Source: Aplidium turbinatum
Taxonomy: Eukaryota; Chordata; Ascidiacea; Aplousobranchia; Polyclinidae
Assembly (NCBI GenBank): GCA_918807975.1
Contig: OU964922.1
Coordinates: 8,321,501 to 8,385,500 of the forward strand
DNA: 64,000 bases
Direction of reading: 5' to 3'
In this document: piece after piece, positions 21,305 through 58,358 of the stretch
Layout: each line of letters begins with the position of its first letter
Position numbering within the stretch: the stretch's first letter is position 1
Translations under genes and position numbers: made by a program
Notes under the pieces: generated by a model
The model's input: the letters and a program-made list of their open reading frames with translations, nothing else
Database searches by the model: none
Told to the model about the DNA's origin: nothing

Positions 21305-22584
21305 AAGTGGGGCGTGTTGTCACAATTTTTACAAATCAGCATATATCTCGTTCTGTGCCAATGGTATCGAGATGCTAGATAGTGCAATTGAAAGAGGTAT
21401 CATTCGACTTCTTTTAGCTACAGCTAAAGTTTTTCTAGATTATTTCGTTGTTACATAAATGCATGTTTAATGCAAGTAAATGGGCTGTGACAACACGTCC
21501 CACCCCGGGGCGTGTTGTCACAAAATTTGTGCACATGCTTTATGATTAAAATATGACAAAAACCAATAAAAAATGGTTTTAATACAGGCTAAACGAATAA
21601 ACAAATAGCCTATGCGAAATGCAAAAAAAGCCGTGGCCGAGTGTCGGCAGCCGTGGCCGAGTGGTTAGCGCGTTGGTCTCGCAGTCGAGAGCCTGCATGT
21701 TCGACTCCAGCCACCCGCACTTGCTGTTGTTTCTCTGGGCAAGAAACTTAACGATAATTGCCTCTACCTAGTGATCGATTTCGAGTAATGGGTAGTACCA
21801 AATTTAAGTCATAAGTAAAGTAGACAACCGGAAAACAGACATTGCCGTCGGCTGCAGCGTGGGTCAGGTGTGCGTCGGAAGGCGTACACCGATGCATAGC
21901 GCTCAAGTCCGCTTTCCCGCAATGCAGGATAAAGATAAACAAACAAACAAACAAACAAAACATATTGGTAAAAAGTTTATGCCTATTTTCAAAAGCAATA
22001 AAAATGTCATCTTGAGAATTATGTGTCACTATCGAATATCTGTGTGTATCATTTATCCATTATAAATATTTTCTAAAAAAGTGTTGTATTTTAACAAATA
22101 CGCATAAGCTATTACCTCGTTGTATATGCAAAACTATTTTTTTTATGTTTCTTAACATCAAAAACGCACACCATGGGGCGTGTAGTCACAGCTGTGACAA
22201 CACGCCTCGTGGTATGAAATCACGTGGTTTCAACAACCATGTGTACATCTCTACTTGCATGTCTTATCTGTTTGGTATGATGAAAAGAGCAGGCTTAAAG
22301 CAAACAAATGGTATCTTTCTTGATCAGTTATGATCATACCTTAGTTTGCCAGACCAATTTCTAGTTTAGTTATAAAACCTGATTTCGCCCAAAATTCAAT
22401 GGCACTCCTCATAATTTCTGCTGTGGTGACAAATTTATTAACCTTCACAGTTTGTACGAAAGAGAACTGAAAACTATGCCTTCCATTGAAAACTCGTTGT
22501 TACACGCTTGGGTTATCACATGGAAATCGTGCTGTGACAACACGCACCTGTGACAACACGCCCCTGTGACAACACGCCCCACTT
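21305..22584. mobile_element. DNA transposon with GTGTTGTCACA ends
   Basis: AAGTGGGGCGTGTTGTCAC at 21305 is inverted at 22566-22584. The same word recurs inside in both orientations near 21490, 21513, 22165 and 22535, so it has multiple subterminal repeats. No transposase was seen. A SINE (21650-21960) sits inside. The superfamily is unassigned because the target duplication is unclear. Confidence 0.7.
21650..21960 (+). repeat. SINE family B, copy 1
   Basis: The head CGTGGCCGAGTGGTTAGCGC resembles a Ser/Leu-type tRNA A box, and TGTTCGACTCCAGCCAC is its B box. Next come TCTCTGGGCAAGAAACTTAA, a GTAATGGGTAGTACC body and an (AAAC)n tail. The first bases of the head are duplicated. It is nearly identical to the copy at 22941-23239. 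Confidence 0.88.
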
Positions 22585-22689
22585 TGCCCTACAGCCTCTT
22601 ATTTGCACAAGAAATGTGCGGCAAAATTTTCATTTGTCACACCCGTATTGATGTATTGTATGTTGATCAAACTGTAGTAGGCTACGAAA

Positions 22690-24000
22690 TGCATTTAACC
22701 AACTGCATCACGCCAATTTGGGCAGCCACCAAAATATGTCTCTAATACTTTTGTGAAACTGCCCAAATCAAAACACAAAATTTGGTATATAGCCTACGTA
22801 GTTAGCTATATAGCTAATTTCATTAATTTTCACAAATGCATCGTGTTGATTTGGGAAGCTGAAAACATGACATTATCTGATGAAACTGATTAGTCTGTTT
22901 ATGCAACTGCCCAAATTAGCGTGAGGCAGTTTCCCCAAAATGTGGCCGAGTGGTTAGCGCGTTGGGCTCGCAGTCGAGAGCCTGCATGTTCGACTCCAGC
23001 CACCCGCACTTGCTGTTGTTTCTCTGGGCAAGAAACTTTACAATAATTGCCTCTACCCAGTGATCGATTTCGAGTAATGGGTAGTACCAAATTTAAGTCA
23101 TAAGTAAAGTAGACAACCGGAAACAGACACTGCAGTCGGCTGCAGCGTGGGTCAGGTGTGCGTCGGAAGGCGTACACCGATGCATAGCGCTCAAGTCCGC
23201 TTTCCCGCAATGCAGGATAAAGATGAAACAAACAAACAATTTTTCCATTTACATAACTGTATCGTTTAGATTTGGGCAACAAAAATATATGAAATTATCT
23301 GATCATAGTATATTTATAAAACTTCTCAAATTGGCATGACGCAGTTGCCTCGGCATCAAAATTTACAAAGTCTTTAATTTTTTTATAGTATCCATAAATG
23401 CATCATCTTGATTTGGGCAACTACAAAATATGAAGTTATAGGCCTATTAATCTGGTAAATAGCCTACTTTTATAAAACAATTCGGGTGGAGAGGTTACAG
23501 TACTTTTTCAACCATAAAGGTAGATAGCTAAGCAACACCACAACATTTAACATAAAAATGTTATAGGCTAGGCTACTGTACCTGTTAAATGTAATGTTAA
23601 TGTTGTGGTGTTGTTTGGTTACTTTTATAAAACTATACCCAAATTAAAATGATGCAGTTGCGCCCCAAAATAAAAAATAGATATTTAGTTTGTTTATGCA
23701 ACTGTGTCATGTTAATTTCACCAACATTTAAAATGCTACTGCTAAAATATATAATACTCCTAAATGTTACTCCTACCTACCATGCCAAAGTGCAGAAGCA
23801 TCGAGCAATGCACAAGCAAGGTATATTCAAAAATGAATTTAGTTGTTCTATCCTGATTACTTTGGTAAGAAATTTTAGCTAGCTGGTGATCTTGCTATAT
23901 TAGTTTTTCACTGTTATCATGCACCGCATACATTATATTTGGGCAATTTCTATAAAAGCGTGCAGATTTGGGCAAATTTACGTTCTGCCCCCCAAAATGG
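22690..24000. repeat. Degenerate tandem array around ATTTGGGCAACT
   Basis: At least six diverged units repeat GCATCRYG..GATTTGGGCAACYACAAAATATG and its mirror ACTGCCCAAATTRRCATGACGCAGTTG. A SINE B copy is inserted at 22941-23239. Near 23530-23620, AAGCAACACCACAACATTTA faces an inverted copy, making a hairpin. It may be a decayed satellite or the remains of a tandem-repeat transposon. Confidence 0.6.
22941..23239 (+). repeat. SINE family B, copy 2
   Basis: Same head, body and ACAAACAAAC tail as the copy at 21650-21960, with only a few differences by eye. Both copies therefore look young. Confidence 0.88.
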
Positions 24001-24002
24001 TT

Positions 24003-24240
24003 TGGTCTCGTACGGCTATGTCATGCGCGATCTGTGAGTGTGGCAAGGAGGAATAAACTGCAGACCACACCATCTGTAACTGCGATATCTACCATGCGCC
24101 AAATGATGCGTGTGCGTTCTGAGTGAACTGGATGACGAATCAAGTCCGTGGTTGCCCGACACTACCCAAACAACTAGTTCGAGTCGCCATCACTGTTCAA
24201 GCGTGGTAAAAGGCAGAGCCCCTCGACGCTTGGAGTGGCG
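24003..24240 (+). pseudogene. LINE 3' end, decayed
   Basis: CAICECGKEE followed by TADHTI and PNDA in one frame matches the CECG..EQTADH region of the LINE fragment at 19290. In-frame stops show it is dead. Confidence 0.65.
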
Positions 24241-25305
24241 AAGAAGGTTCAAACGAAGATCGGTCTCACCTCACGCACTATAGGCTACCTAACGTTTGCG
24301 TTTTGTCGCTTCTACCTTTTTCAGGAATTCTGCTATGCTTAGCATGTGTAGATTTTTGCTGCGATGGTCAGATATAAAAACAAGCCAAACGCAAATTAAA
24401 CACTTCACAAAGCGTTGAATGGTTGAGAGTTCTATTTAGTGTAGGCCTAATCAGATTGTTTATAAATGTGCGGCCGGCCTACGGTATATACTATATAGGG
24501 TACAAACCTCGCAGGCCGATACCGGTTCGCGGGTTGTAGTTCGGTGACCCTTACTCTACACCTAACATGTCTGCTGTAGCTTTTTTTGCATCAGAGCTGG
24601 AGGCTTTGACGTCGTGCTTTTTCAGTTGTTCAGCGGCTGTTTTAAATTTATTAATTTTGGCTCAGTTGCAAGACGATCGTATCATTCTCCATTTCGGTTT
24701 AGTTACTGGTCGATCGTATTTTCTTTGTTACTGTAGGCTACGGTAGGCTACCAGTTCCGGCTGTATCCTTTGCTTTATTTAGAATAAAAATTTCACAATC
24801 GATGATTGCATGAGAGCTTTTGAATGCGAATGAAAGTTCATACTCTTATCACTCCTTGCCACCACAGCCCAGGGGCGTCTCTTCGTCTTACAAGACGGCC
24901 TTGATATATAGCTTTGCTAGTTATTATAGCGTCCGCTACATCCACAACCGTTTCAGGCCAAACTTTCAAGAACAGCCTGGAATCAGCTTGCATCAATTTG
25001 GAGGCCACTGAGGAGGTATACACCAGTCGACTACACACAGAATAAACGCCAACTCTACTTTTTTACTCGTTCTGAAGCCTTGCAAAAATGATTAGTGAGA
25101 AATTTAAAAACTGTTTTTGATTAATTGCCGATGTTAGGTCTAATTATTATTAGCTTTTTGTAGGCCACTGCAGTAAACAATACTTTAACAATGTGACCGG
25201 CCTGCATAAGTGGTTCACACTTCACAGTCTCTACAAGTAGGCTAGGCCTAAGCGAAATTTTTGATTTAAGCTTAAAGAATTAGGGCTAAAATTAAACTCT
25301 ACAAG
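24241..25305. other. No gene recognised
   Basis: Overlapping frames on both strands at 24820-25038 have no recognisable family. The segment there ends with AATAAACGCC and could be part of a dispersed repeat, but this could not be shown. Confidence 0.35.
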
Positions 25306-25308
25306 TAA

Positions 25309-25532
25309 GGGAACGTTCAAATATTACGTAACGCTTTTTTTCCGAATTTTTGACCCCCCTCCCCCATGTAACGCTTTTTTACTTTGAATTCAGCACAAAA
25401 AACTACCATTCCGTACTCGAAAGCGTTACGTAACGTTTTGCTTGAACCCCCTCCCCCCGATGTGACGCTAACGTAACGCTTTGCGTAACCCCCCTCCCCC
25501 TCGAAGGCGTTACGTAATATTTGAACGTTCCC
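25309..25532. mobile_element. 224-bp Harbinger-like MITE
   Basis: TIRs GGGAACGTTCAAATATTACG on both ends, running into TAACGC, with TAA flanking each side (25306-25308 and 25533-25535). A 3-bp TWA duplication and GGG start fit PIF/Harbinger. The interior is C-rich and carries further GCGTTACGTAACG-type inverted words. Confidence 0.88.
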
Positions 25533-26548
25533 TAAGCGAAACTTTCAGGACTAAGCTCTCAAAAATCCCTTTCATTGCGAGGATAAAGTCTCCAACAACA
25601 AATTTTCTGTAAACTTCTCAATTAAAAAATGGTGACATCTTTGTAGTTTCGTTTCACAATCGATTGAAGGCTTTGTGATGCTTTTTCTACCTAATAACTT
25701 GCAGTTGTCTTGTAGCCTTATATTTACTGAAGCAAACTTGAATAAAAACAAACATACGTAGATAAATTGTTGTTGTTACTGATAACCTTTCCATCAAAAT
25801 CGTCATCATCTTTATTATTATCAATAGTACAATATTTAGTCTATTTAAACATCTGAGCTTATCAACGAAATGTAAAGCGATTCGAATACAGGTATAACAT
25901 TTTGAAAAAAAAGACTGTAAAAACACCATAACTTACATTGACTATTTCACAGCAAATTCATAATGTTTACTGGCACAGTAACAAAGCAATACAAAATAAC
26001 AAAAATATACAAATTGGAGGCATGAATTGGCGTTTAAACTCCTTGGCACGAGTTAGTGAAAGCAATGCTCTCAGCGAAAAACAGGCTTCTATTTGCAGGT
26101 TGGAAACCTGGTTTTAATTTAATTTTAAGGTAAACAAATCTTCCAAAAACCTTGCATAATGTTTACTCCTTGTGTTTATCGTAATTACAACACAAAACAA
26201 ATTCTCTTAAAAATTTTCCAGGATGAAGATATTTACATCGAAAACGATGCTTTGCTTGGGCGATTGATTTATATTTCCCCTTCGGTGCTGACTTCTGAAA
26301 ATATAGATTATTGAAGTTAATCTTTTCTAAATCCATAATAACCTATAATAATAATAAGGTTATTATAAAGAATTATTGACATTAATTTCGTTACTCTTTG
26401 ATTGTCTTTTTCTTCTTTCGAAACTTGTTCAGTTTGAGCTTTACAGTCTGGACTCAGTGTCGTTAGTATACTATACAGTTACAGTTATAGTGCAAAGTCA
26501 AATTCACCTTACAATTTTCATTTTATGTATATTGCAGATATGTAATTC

Positions 26549-26576
26549 CTGATGAGGACACACGTACGTGTCGAAA
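26549..26576 (+). other. Hammerhead-like core motif
   Basis: CTGATGA (26549-26555), a hairpin GACAC/GTGTC, then GAAA (26573-26576) match the conserved core of a hammerhead ribozyme including stem II. I could not find the stem III partner followed by a UH cleavage site, so activity is doubtful. A similar motif is at 42229-42255. Confidence 0.3.
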
Positions 26577-26696
26577 ACATTAGAGTTTATTTTTAATTAT
26601 GTTGTATTTGTGTAATGTGTATGCAATACATCATGTTAAACCCGTTGAAGTTACTTTGTTTTATTTCTCTATGGTTCAACAAAGCAAACTCTCTAC

Positions 26697-26820
26697 CAAA
26701 GCTTTTTCTTCTTTCGTGTGAGACAGGATTGTGCAGATTTCAGGCCAGGTAATGGAATACCAGGTTAGTGTAGCTTCGTCCAGTTCTGCAATGCTATGCA
26801 TTCCGTTTGGTGCTTTCTAA
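26697..26820 (-). pseudogene. LINE 3' end, decayed, reverse orientation
   Basis: On the minus strand one frame reads APNGMHSIAELDEATLTW, matching the PNG..GLRVLDDET region of the LINE fragment at 19290. Confidence 0.55.
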
Positions 26821-27104
26821 ATGTTTTTTTTTTTACTTTTTACGCCCTTTACTGTACTTGTGCTTAACCAATTTTGATCTTTTTTAATTATGAGCTGTAT
26901 TTTACATTTTCCATTTTTGCAATCAAATAATTCCTGAATGAATGCTATTTTTGACTTTTTGTTGTGCAATGTCGTCAATCTTTCTTTTTTCATTTCATAA
27001 AATTGTTTAAAAACAATTGAGTAGTTGTGGATAGAAGAATACAAACCAATTTGAAACATTGTATCATCTCAACATACCCATTCCAACTCATTGTTCTATT
27101 GTAA

Positions 27105-52411
<25,307 letters not shown>

Positions 52412-52779
52412 GACTCAAATCTTTTGACGAGATCAAATTGCATCAGAAAAATGATAAAGTTAAACACAATGATTGTTCTAACGAAATGCAATGTTTCAAA
52501 AACATTTGAATTAAAAACAAGAATAGGTTTAGACTACTTGAAATTGGCCTTTAAAAACATCGTAAATTACTATCTGCTCTGATTCTCTTACAGATTCTAT
52601 GAAAATGTCCTATCTACTGTACGATATCGTCCGATGAACCTTTTCAAGTTAAGATATACGTTATTCTTATATGTCACTGAAGACTGCAACAAACGTGTTT
52701 GCTGTTGTTTGGTTTGTAGCAATGTCAAGCTGATGAAACCTCTTTGAAAGGCAATCCTGACAATTTGCAGTGCCTAGAC

Positions 52780-53415
52780 CAGTTCTTTTTAACTTTTTTT
52801 TTTATAGTAGTGCACCGTTAAAAATTTTGTGACAAACTCAATCAACTTATTTATTCAAAAGATAAACCTAGTTTAATGGCAATACGAAAATCATCTGGCA
52901 AAGAGACTATTATACCACATAAAACACGCAAACAAAGTTGAGGATATTACATTAAATGACTTTATTGCTGTTACGTTTTATTAACAGATCTCAAACCGAG
53001 GAATACTCTCCCTTTCAATTGCATCCCTCATCTACGTGTGTGATTGCATATCTTTTTTGAGATTTGATTTCACACCAATAAAAAGAACACTTAGCTACGC
53101 ATAAGAACGTTGTTGGCTTTTGAAGAAGTACAGAAATTGTCTTTTCAGCTTTGCTTCTATATTCTGGCATATTTAACAAGTGATTTCAAACATCAGAGTT
53201 CGGTATCTCTTTAAATAATGCTATCATACCAAAGTCTGACTGGAGATCAGTTAAATCTTCCAGTTCTGTAGTAAGTCTATCATAAATGAATGCTTGGAAT
53301 ATCCAAGAAGAGGCTTTAATTGTGGAATTCTGTTCAGCATTGAAACAGTTCTTAAAATTTTCTTTCAACAAACTAAGGTGGGCATCAATAAGTGGAAGCA
53401 GTTGCTCCTAAAAAT
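52780..53415 (-). pseudogene. hAT transposase C-terminal fragment
   Basis: On the minus strand, LLPLIDAHLSLLKENFKNCF, a DLTDLQSDFGM block and, in a neighbouring frame, TTFLCVAKCS and EIKSQKR match the C-terminal half of Charlie/ZBED5-like hAT transposases. Stops and a frame change show it is dead. CAGTTCTTTTTAAC at 52780 may be the right terminus; the other end was not found. It lies just upstream of the RPTP start. Confidence 0.7.
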
Positions 53416-53499
53416 GTTCCTGTTTTCTCATAAGTTGCTAATGTGTTAATTTTCGGCTGAAGTGTTATCTTACAGCCTAGCTTCTTGATTGGGGGTGCT

Positions 53500-54690
53500 C
53501 TCATTCCCTGGCGGTGCGAGTAGCTGTTGCTGGGGGTGCGAGAACTCACCGAAGATGTGAAGCTCTATATAGGCCAGAGATTTTGTTCAACAAGGGAGGT
53601 GGCGATTATCTTTCAGAGAATTCTATGTTGGCCTATACAGCACAATGTACAACAATAAGAAAATAGTCTACCATTGCATTGTACCACAAAGTCCCACGTT
53701 TCGAACAGATAATTGCGAAGAGGAGGCAGGAGAAAAGTCAAGGATCTTGATTAATCACCGTTAGGCTACGTTCTCAGATTGAGCTATTTGTTTATTTATT
53801 CGCTTTTGCATTTCGTATGATTGCGTTTTTGAAGACTGCTTTTTTCCTATTTGTTAGTCATGTAAAGGCCGCGATGAGCTCCTTTTCTGCGTTATTTTCG
53901 TATGTATTTTGAACTTTATTTCTTAGAACCACTCCAGTTTAAAACAGAGGATGCGAGATTGGCCTCATCAATCTCATGGGGTGTGGGGTGAAAAACGAAT
54001 TGGGAAGCTCCGTTTTACAGTAGTAGTAGCCCAAGTATTGCCTATTGATGGCTATTCCAAAAGTAATTTAAAGCAATTTTTGATCATCTCAATCAAACTC
54101 ATCAAAGCGTAACCATGATCATCATATTTGATTTGATCTTATTTGATCATTTTAGATCAAATAAGTTCACAAATATCATTGCAAGAAAAGTTGAGTACAA
54201 ATTAGTTTAGACTAATTTTATTTAACCTTAAATTTTGAATAGTTTTAAATGGATAAAATGTGTGCCAATACCACATTAAACTAGCAATATTGCTTAACTT
54301 TGAAAAACACCATGCAATGTTTTTGTCAACGCACCTTCTTCTTGGCAGTTAAAGGTGTTGAAAATCCCGTTCTTCCGAATATCGAGGATAATCGTTCATT
54401 TTTGCTTACCAAAAATTGCAAAAACCTTCTGCTTAGTGTAACGAGTTTGTGTAGGCTACCCTTTGGTAGTGGTACTAGTGTACCTCGTGGATATTTTGGT
54501 GCACCCTAGGTTGCACCGTGCACACCGGTTGAAGAGTAGCCTACTGGCCTAGGCTACTTGTAAAAGTTTTAAATAGTGGTTAGGAACAGTTCTTTATAAT
54601 TTGTTGCTATATTTGGTTTACCTCTCATCTTGATGTATTTTTGTATTATAAGATTAGTACTGTACCTTTATTCTTAAATGCTGGTGTTTT
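53500..54690. other. No gene recognised
   Basis: AT-rich sequence upstream of the RPTP gene. A direct and inverted TTTGATC..TTGATCA word cluster lies at 54075-54165. No promoter could be assigned. Confidence 0.35.
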
Positions 54691-54699
54691 TGATTTTGA

Positions 54700-55010
54700 T
54701 TTTTTTTTTGTTGGTTGTAAGGTTCATTCGTCCCCGTGTGGTTTCATGAACTGGCACACCTCCGGATGCTTTAGCTATGTGGAGCCAACTGGTTCTTTTA
54801 ACTAGTTCATCTATTTTAAACTGTTAGGTTTGGTGGCCGTGCTTAATTTACTTTCATCTGTGGACGTAACTTTTTAAATCTACATCGCATGCACGTTTTA
54901 AACTTCTGTGGTTTTGCCACCTTTTCCTTTTATTGGTTTTATTCCCGTAAACTATTTGTAACTTTATCATTGCTGTTGTTTTCCGACAAAGAAAAATAAA
55001 TTGCATTGAA
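54700..55010 (+). repeat. Dispersed repeat D, longest copy
   Basis: Begins near TTGGTTGTAAGGTTC, includes GGTGGCCGTGCTTAATTTAC and GGTTTTGCCACCTTTTCCTT, and ends GACAAAGAAAAATAAATTG. Likely the 3' untranslated end of a LINE. Confidence 0.7.
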
Positions 55011-55142
55011 TTGAAGGGCCTAGGCCTACATACTCAAAACGCACTTTCTAGGCTAAGCTACAGTAAAACTAAATTGTGGTTATTGTTATTATTTATTTGC
55101 TTCAGATATGCATGCATGCTAAACAGTGTAGGCTACACACCC

Positions 55143-56960
55143 ATATGGAGTTACATGAAAAGAAGAAGAAGAAGCATCTACAGACAGCAGGGAAAGATCA
55201 TAATGATACGCATAGGTAGTGCAACTGTAGCCTACATAGCTGGGACGATGACACTTTACTACCACAAGTAAATTTCAAACAATCAAGTAAGCTACATCTC
55301 TATCTGTCTTGCTTTTGCTCTTCATGTAACCTTCTTCTAAACAAACGGTAGCCTATAAACATTTTACAGATGAACTGCATGCTTTCTGAGAAATAAAAAC
55401 TTCAAGATTGGTATTGTATTTCGAATTTTGTGGCTACCATCGTTTAAGCATCTTGTTATCTTTTCAATTCATTGAAATAGATGAATGTATTGAAAACGAA
55501 ATTAGATACGATTCTTTTGTGTTACCGAATAAAAAAATAACACAACTCATTCAATTGTTTGTTTGACTATTTGTTTTAAAGCTTCATCACGTATTTTTGA
55601 CCGCTGTGTTCTGATTGTTTAGTCTCGCATCCGAATTATAAAGGATTTAGCCTACCTAACGTAACTTGTTCCGCTTTTGCAGTATGCGGTTGTTTAAAAC
55701 CACACATCAATGTTCAGATTAACGCAAAAATCGACTTGCAAAAGGTTCAAGAACAATTTGAAAAGAAACACAACGTCAGCATTAAAAGAGTTATTTAAAA
55801 CCTATCAGAGGAGGAAACGATAAGGTCTTTTCTTGCTCATTTGAAAAGAAACTGAATTGAATTAAATTTTGTTTTAATCATTTTTATAATATTTCATTGC
55901 CCGATATTGCAATGCCATCTTGAAGGCTACCGTATCAATCTTCTCAGCACATGTAATCTGGTCTTCAAGAACGAAATATAAACGAGCGTATGCCTACGTA
56001 TAAAAATCAAACATGAAAAGAAGAAGTATCCACGAATCCATGAAAAGAAGAAGTATCCAAAGAAGAAGTATCCAGCCTCCCTCAGAAAATCTTGAAAAAT
56101 TACTTTGAATTTAGTGCATTCTGAGAGCATGGTCTACAAAAATTTGTGTATGAATATTACTGTAAAATGGTGCTGTCCGGTGGCATAGCAAAAGGATAAG
56201 ATCATGTTTTCTTTGGCACTTTTCGGAAATAAAGCTGAGTCTCTATGTTTTCTTGTTGCTAATTCCTGGCAGGGATTTTTATATTTGAATGTTTGGTATT
56301 GGCAAAACTCGCTCTCTTAATGTAGCCTAGTTCGTTTACGCGACAATCTCAGCACTTGCCTCACCCAAAAGCCGCAACTGACTTCAAGGATACCGGTACT
56401 TGCTTGTGAATCGAATTGAATTTTTTTTTATTGGAAATTACTGAATTTGCTGAGTAAGTTGCGGGCCTCCTAATTTGCGAGCCCTGTGCTATCGCACTGT
56501 TTGCACACCCCAAAAACCGGCATTGTTCGGAGTGTGCGCTTGAGCAACGCATTCTGGACTGCTTTCCATTCAGCGGCACCTAATGGATGGAGTAATTTCT
56601 CGGAAACAACGTTTCAACAATCGGAAACTTTACTCTGCCAATTTTGGTGACCGGCTATTTGCCTCTACAAGTATGCGAAACTACCAGGAATAACCTACCA
56701 AGGCTTTGTGAGTTCCAAGATTAAAAATCAAAACCAACTAACCAACTTTTATGATGTTGTCTGTAAATGGTCAGGCTACAAGGAAGATTGAGATGTAGGT
56801 CTAGGGCTCTAGGCTACTCGTTTTATAGTAGTCTAGGCTTAGTGATAAAGTGTCATCGCTCACCGATGTAATCTTGCACTACGGTACTTATACTTATGTT
56901 TGTATTCTTTCCCATACGTGTGTATTTCTTTTCTTTTTTTTCATGTAACTCCATATGGAC
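55143..56960. mobile_element. Putative TIR element, CCATATGGAGTTACATG ends
   Basis: CCATATGGAGTTACATGAAA at 55143 is inverted near 56938-56960. The subterminal words CATGAAAAGAAGAAG recur at 56015-56070. No transposase or target duplication was recognised. A SINE A copy lies inside. Confidence 0.5.
56523..56740 (+). repeat. SINE family A copy
   Basis: GTGTGCGCTTGAGCAACGCA, GGACTGCTTTCCATTCAGCG, GGTGACCGGCTATTTGCC and the tail AAGGCTTTGTGAGTTCCAAG..AAAATCAAAACCA. The head is mostly lost. Confidence 0.75.
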
Positions 56961-57235
56961 GTGTAACATGTCAGACAGGGTCGATAACTACCGTATCGGT
57001 GCAGCCCGGTATCCTCGGACTGACAAACATTTAATAGGTTATTCTTACCCTATTTTCGAAACCCACAAATTTTCTTATAGATCTTTCTTTTCTTTCTTCC
57101 TTGTTACTTATATAACGGTTTACTATTTCGAAACTAACACTCTTTTTCTTGCAGCTCATACGTCTCTTTCTTTCTTATCAATTCTATGGTCATGTTCTAG
57201 TCCAGAGATTACCCTTTGAAACCGTTTGAACCCCT

Positions 57236-57430
57236 GACTTAGGGCCGGTTACCGAGATTGGCTGAGTGAAGTTTCTGATTATTATTGTGGCGTTCTTGTC
57301 TATAAATTATTCCATCCACTAGGTATAGCTGAATGGAGAGCAGTCCTAAAATGCGTTGCTAAAGCGCACACCCCCGAGAGCCGAACAACCGCCGCTTGAT
57401 ATTGATTCGGGCGCTTTACCACTGAGCTAC
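57236..57430 (-). repeat. SINE family A copy
   Basis: The reverse complement starts TAGCTCAGTGGTAAAGCGCC, then the B-box region GTTCGGCTCTCGGGGG and the common body. The 3' tail is missing. Confidence 0.8.
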
Positions 57431-57529
57431 TAAAAAAGACAAAGATATTGAGAGTTACTTTCCAAGCACAAAAGATTTAATCAACCAGTCGATTTAACAA
57501 GAGGATCAGCTACTGGAAATTGCAAACAA

Positions 57530-57730
57530 TGGGAACCAGGGCCGTAAAGAGAATAATTTGGGAAGAATACCAATGAGATCCTTGATCTCAAATCCAGAAT
57601 CCCAAATCAAGACATCTATAAGAAAAAGTGCTGCATCCAAAGAAATGGTTTCTTCATGTTTCCAGACCCGAAAATTTTCCCGGGCCCGGGTCCAAAAGTA
57701 TCTCTTGGACCCCTCTGTCAACGCTACTCA
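57530..57730. repeat. Dispersed repeat E, copy 2
   Basis: Same word order as at 41222-41440, including GGGCCGTAAAGAGAATAATT and CCCTCTGTCAACGCTACTC. Confidence 0.6.
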
Positions 57731-57815
57731 AGGAAACCTCACAGAAAATGTAGCTTACATTTGAGATAACCACCTTACCCAAGTAATAGATAAACATTAA
57801 GCCAGAATACTCTGT

Positions 57816-58358
57816 CAAGGTTGGAAGTCGTTAGTCAAAAAGCAATGACTTTCCGCTATCGATACTTAAAAAAAGCAATGAATAACAATTACTAAAAATT
57901 GACTGGCCAAAAAAAAGCGCAAAAACAAGCAACCAGCAAACTAAAAATATAATATGAAAACTCGAAAAAAACTAGCCCAAACTTGCTGAAAACCACAAAG
58001 TTGGTAACACTGTCAACGACTCTCTCTGGCATGTTTTTTCTGGACTGTGTGGCAGCAAAATTTTCCTCCTTTAAAGTTCGAAAACCGGAAGGGGACTAGG
58101 TAGGATAGTAATCCGAAAACTAAATCTCGTAAATTCGTTTTGATGACGAAGTAAGTGAACAACAAAAGATGATTCAGCGGTTCTCCTAAATATCGATTAG
58201 TGAAAAACGAATAATGATTTCGTTGCTTGCATAACAAAGCAGTGAATAACGCCCATTCGATATTTACTTTTAAAAGGAATGGGTATAAGCATTCGATATT
58301 CAGAAAGCAACGAATAACGCTATCGAATAATGACAACTAGTCGTTACTTCCAACCCTG
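57816..58358. mobile_element. 543-bp hAT MITE
   Basis: Ends CAAGGTTGGAAGTCGTTAGT and, reversed, CAGGGTTGGAAGTAACGACT. The flanking 8-mers TACTCTGT and TGCTCTGT differ at one base. The interior repeats GCAATGAATAACAA / CGAATAACGC words. Non-coding. Confidence 0.85.

Noticed and set aside
21650-21725. Possible true tRNA gene
   Set aside because: Good A and B boxes but the acceptor stem does not close, and the same head with a long SINE body and tail recurs at 22941.
24820-25038. Overlapping frames on both strands as a small gene
   Set aside because: No motif, no splice support and no homologue recognised; left as unassigned.
57010-57050. SINE A tail near 57010
   Set aside because: Only a short TATCCTCGGACTGAC match, detached from the SINE at 57236; too short to call.
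56896-57219. Plus-strand 107-codon frame
   Set aside because: Phe- and Ser-rich low-complexity reading across a transposon end; no family features.
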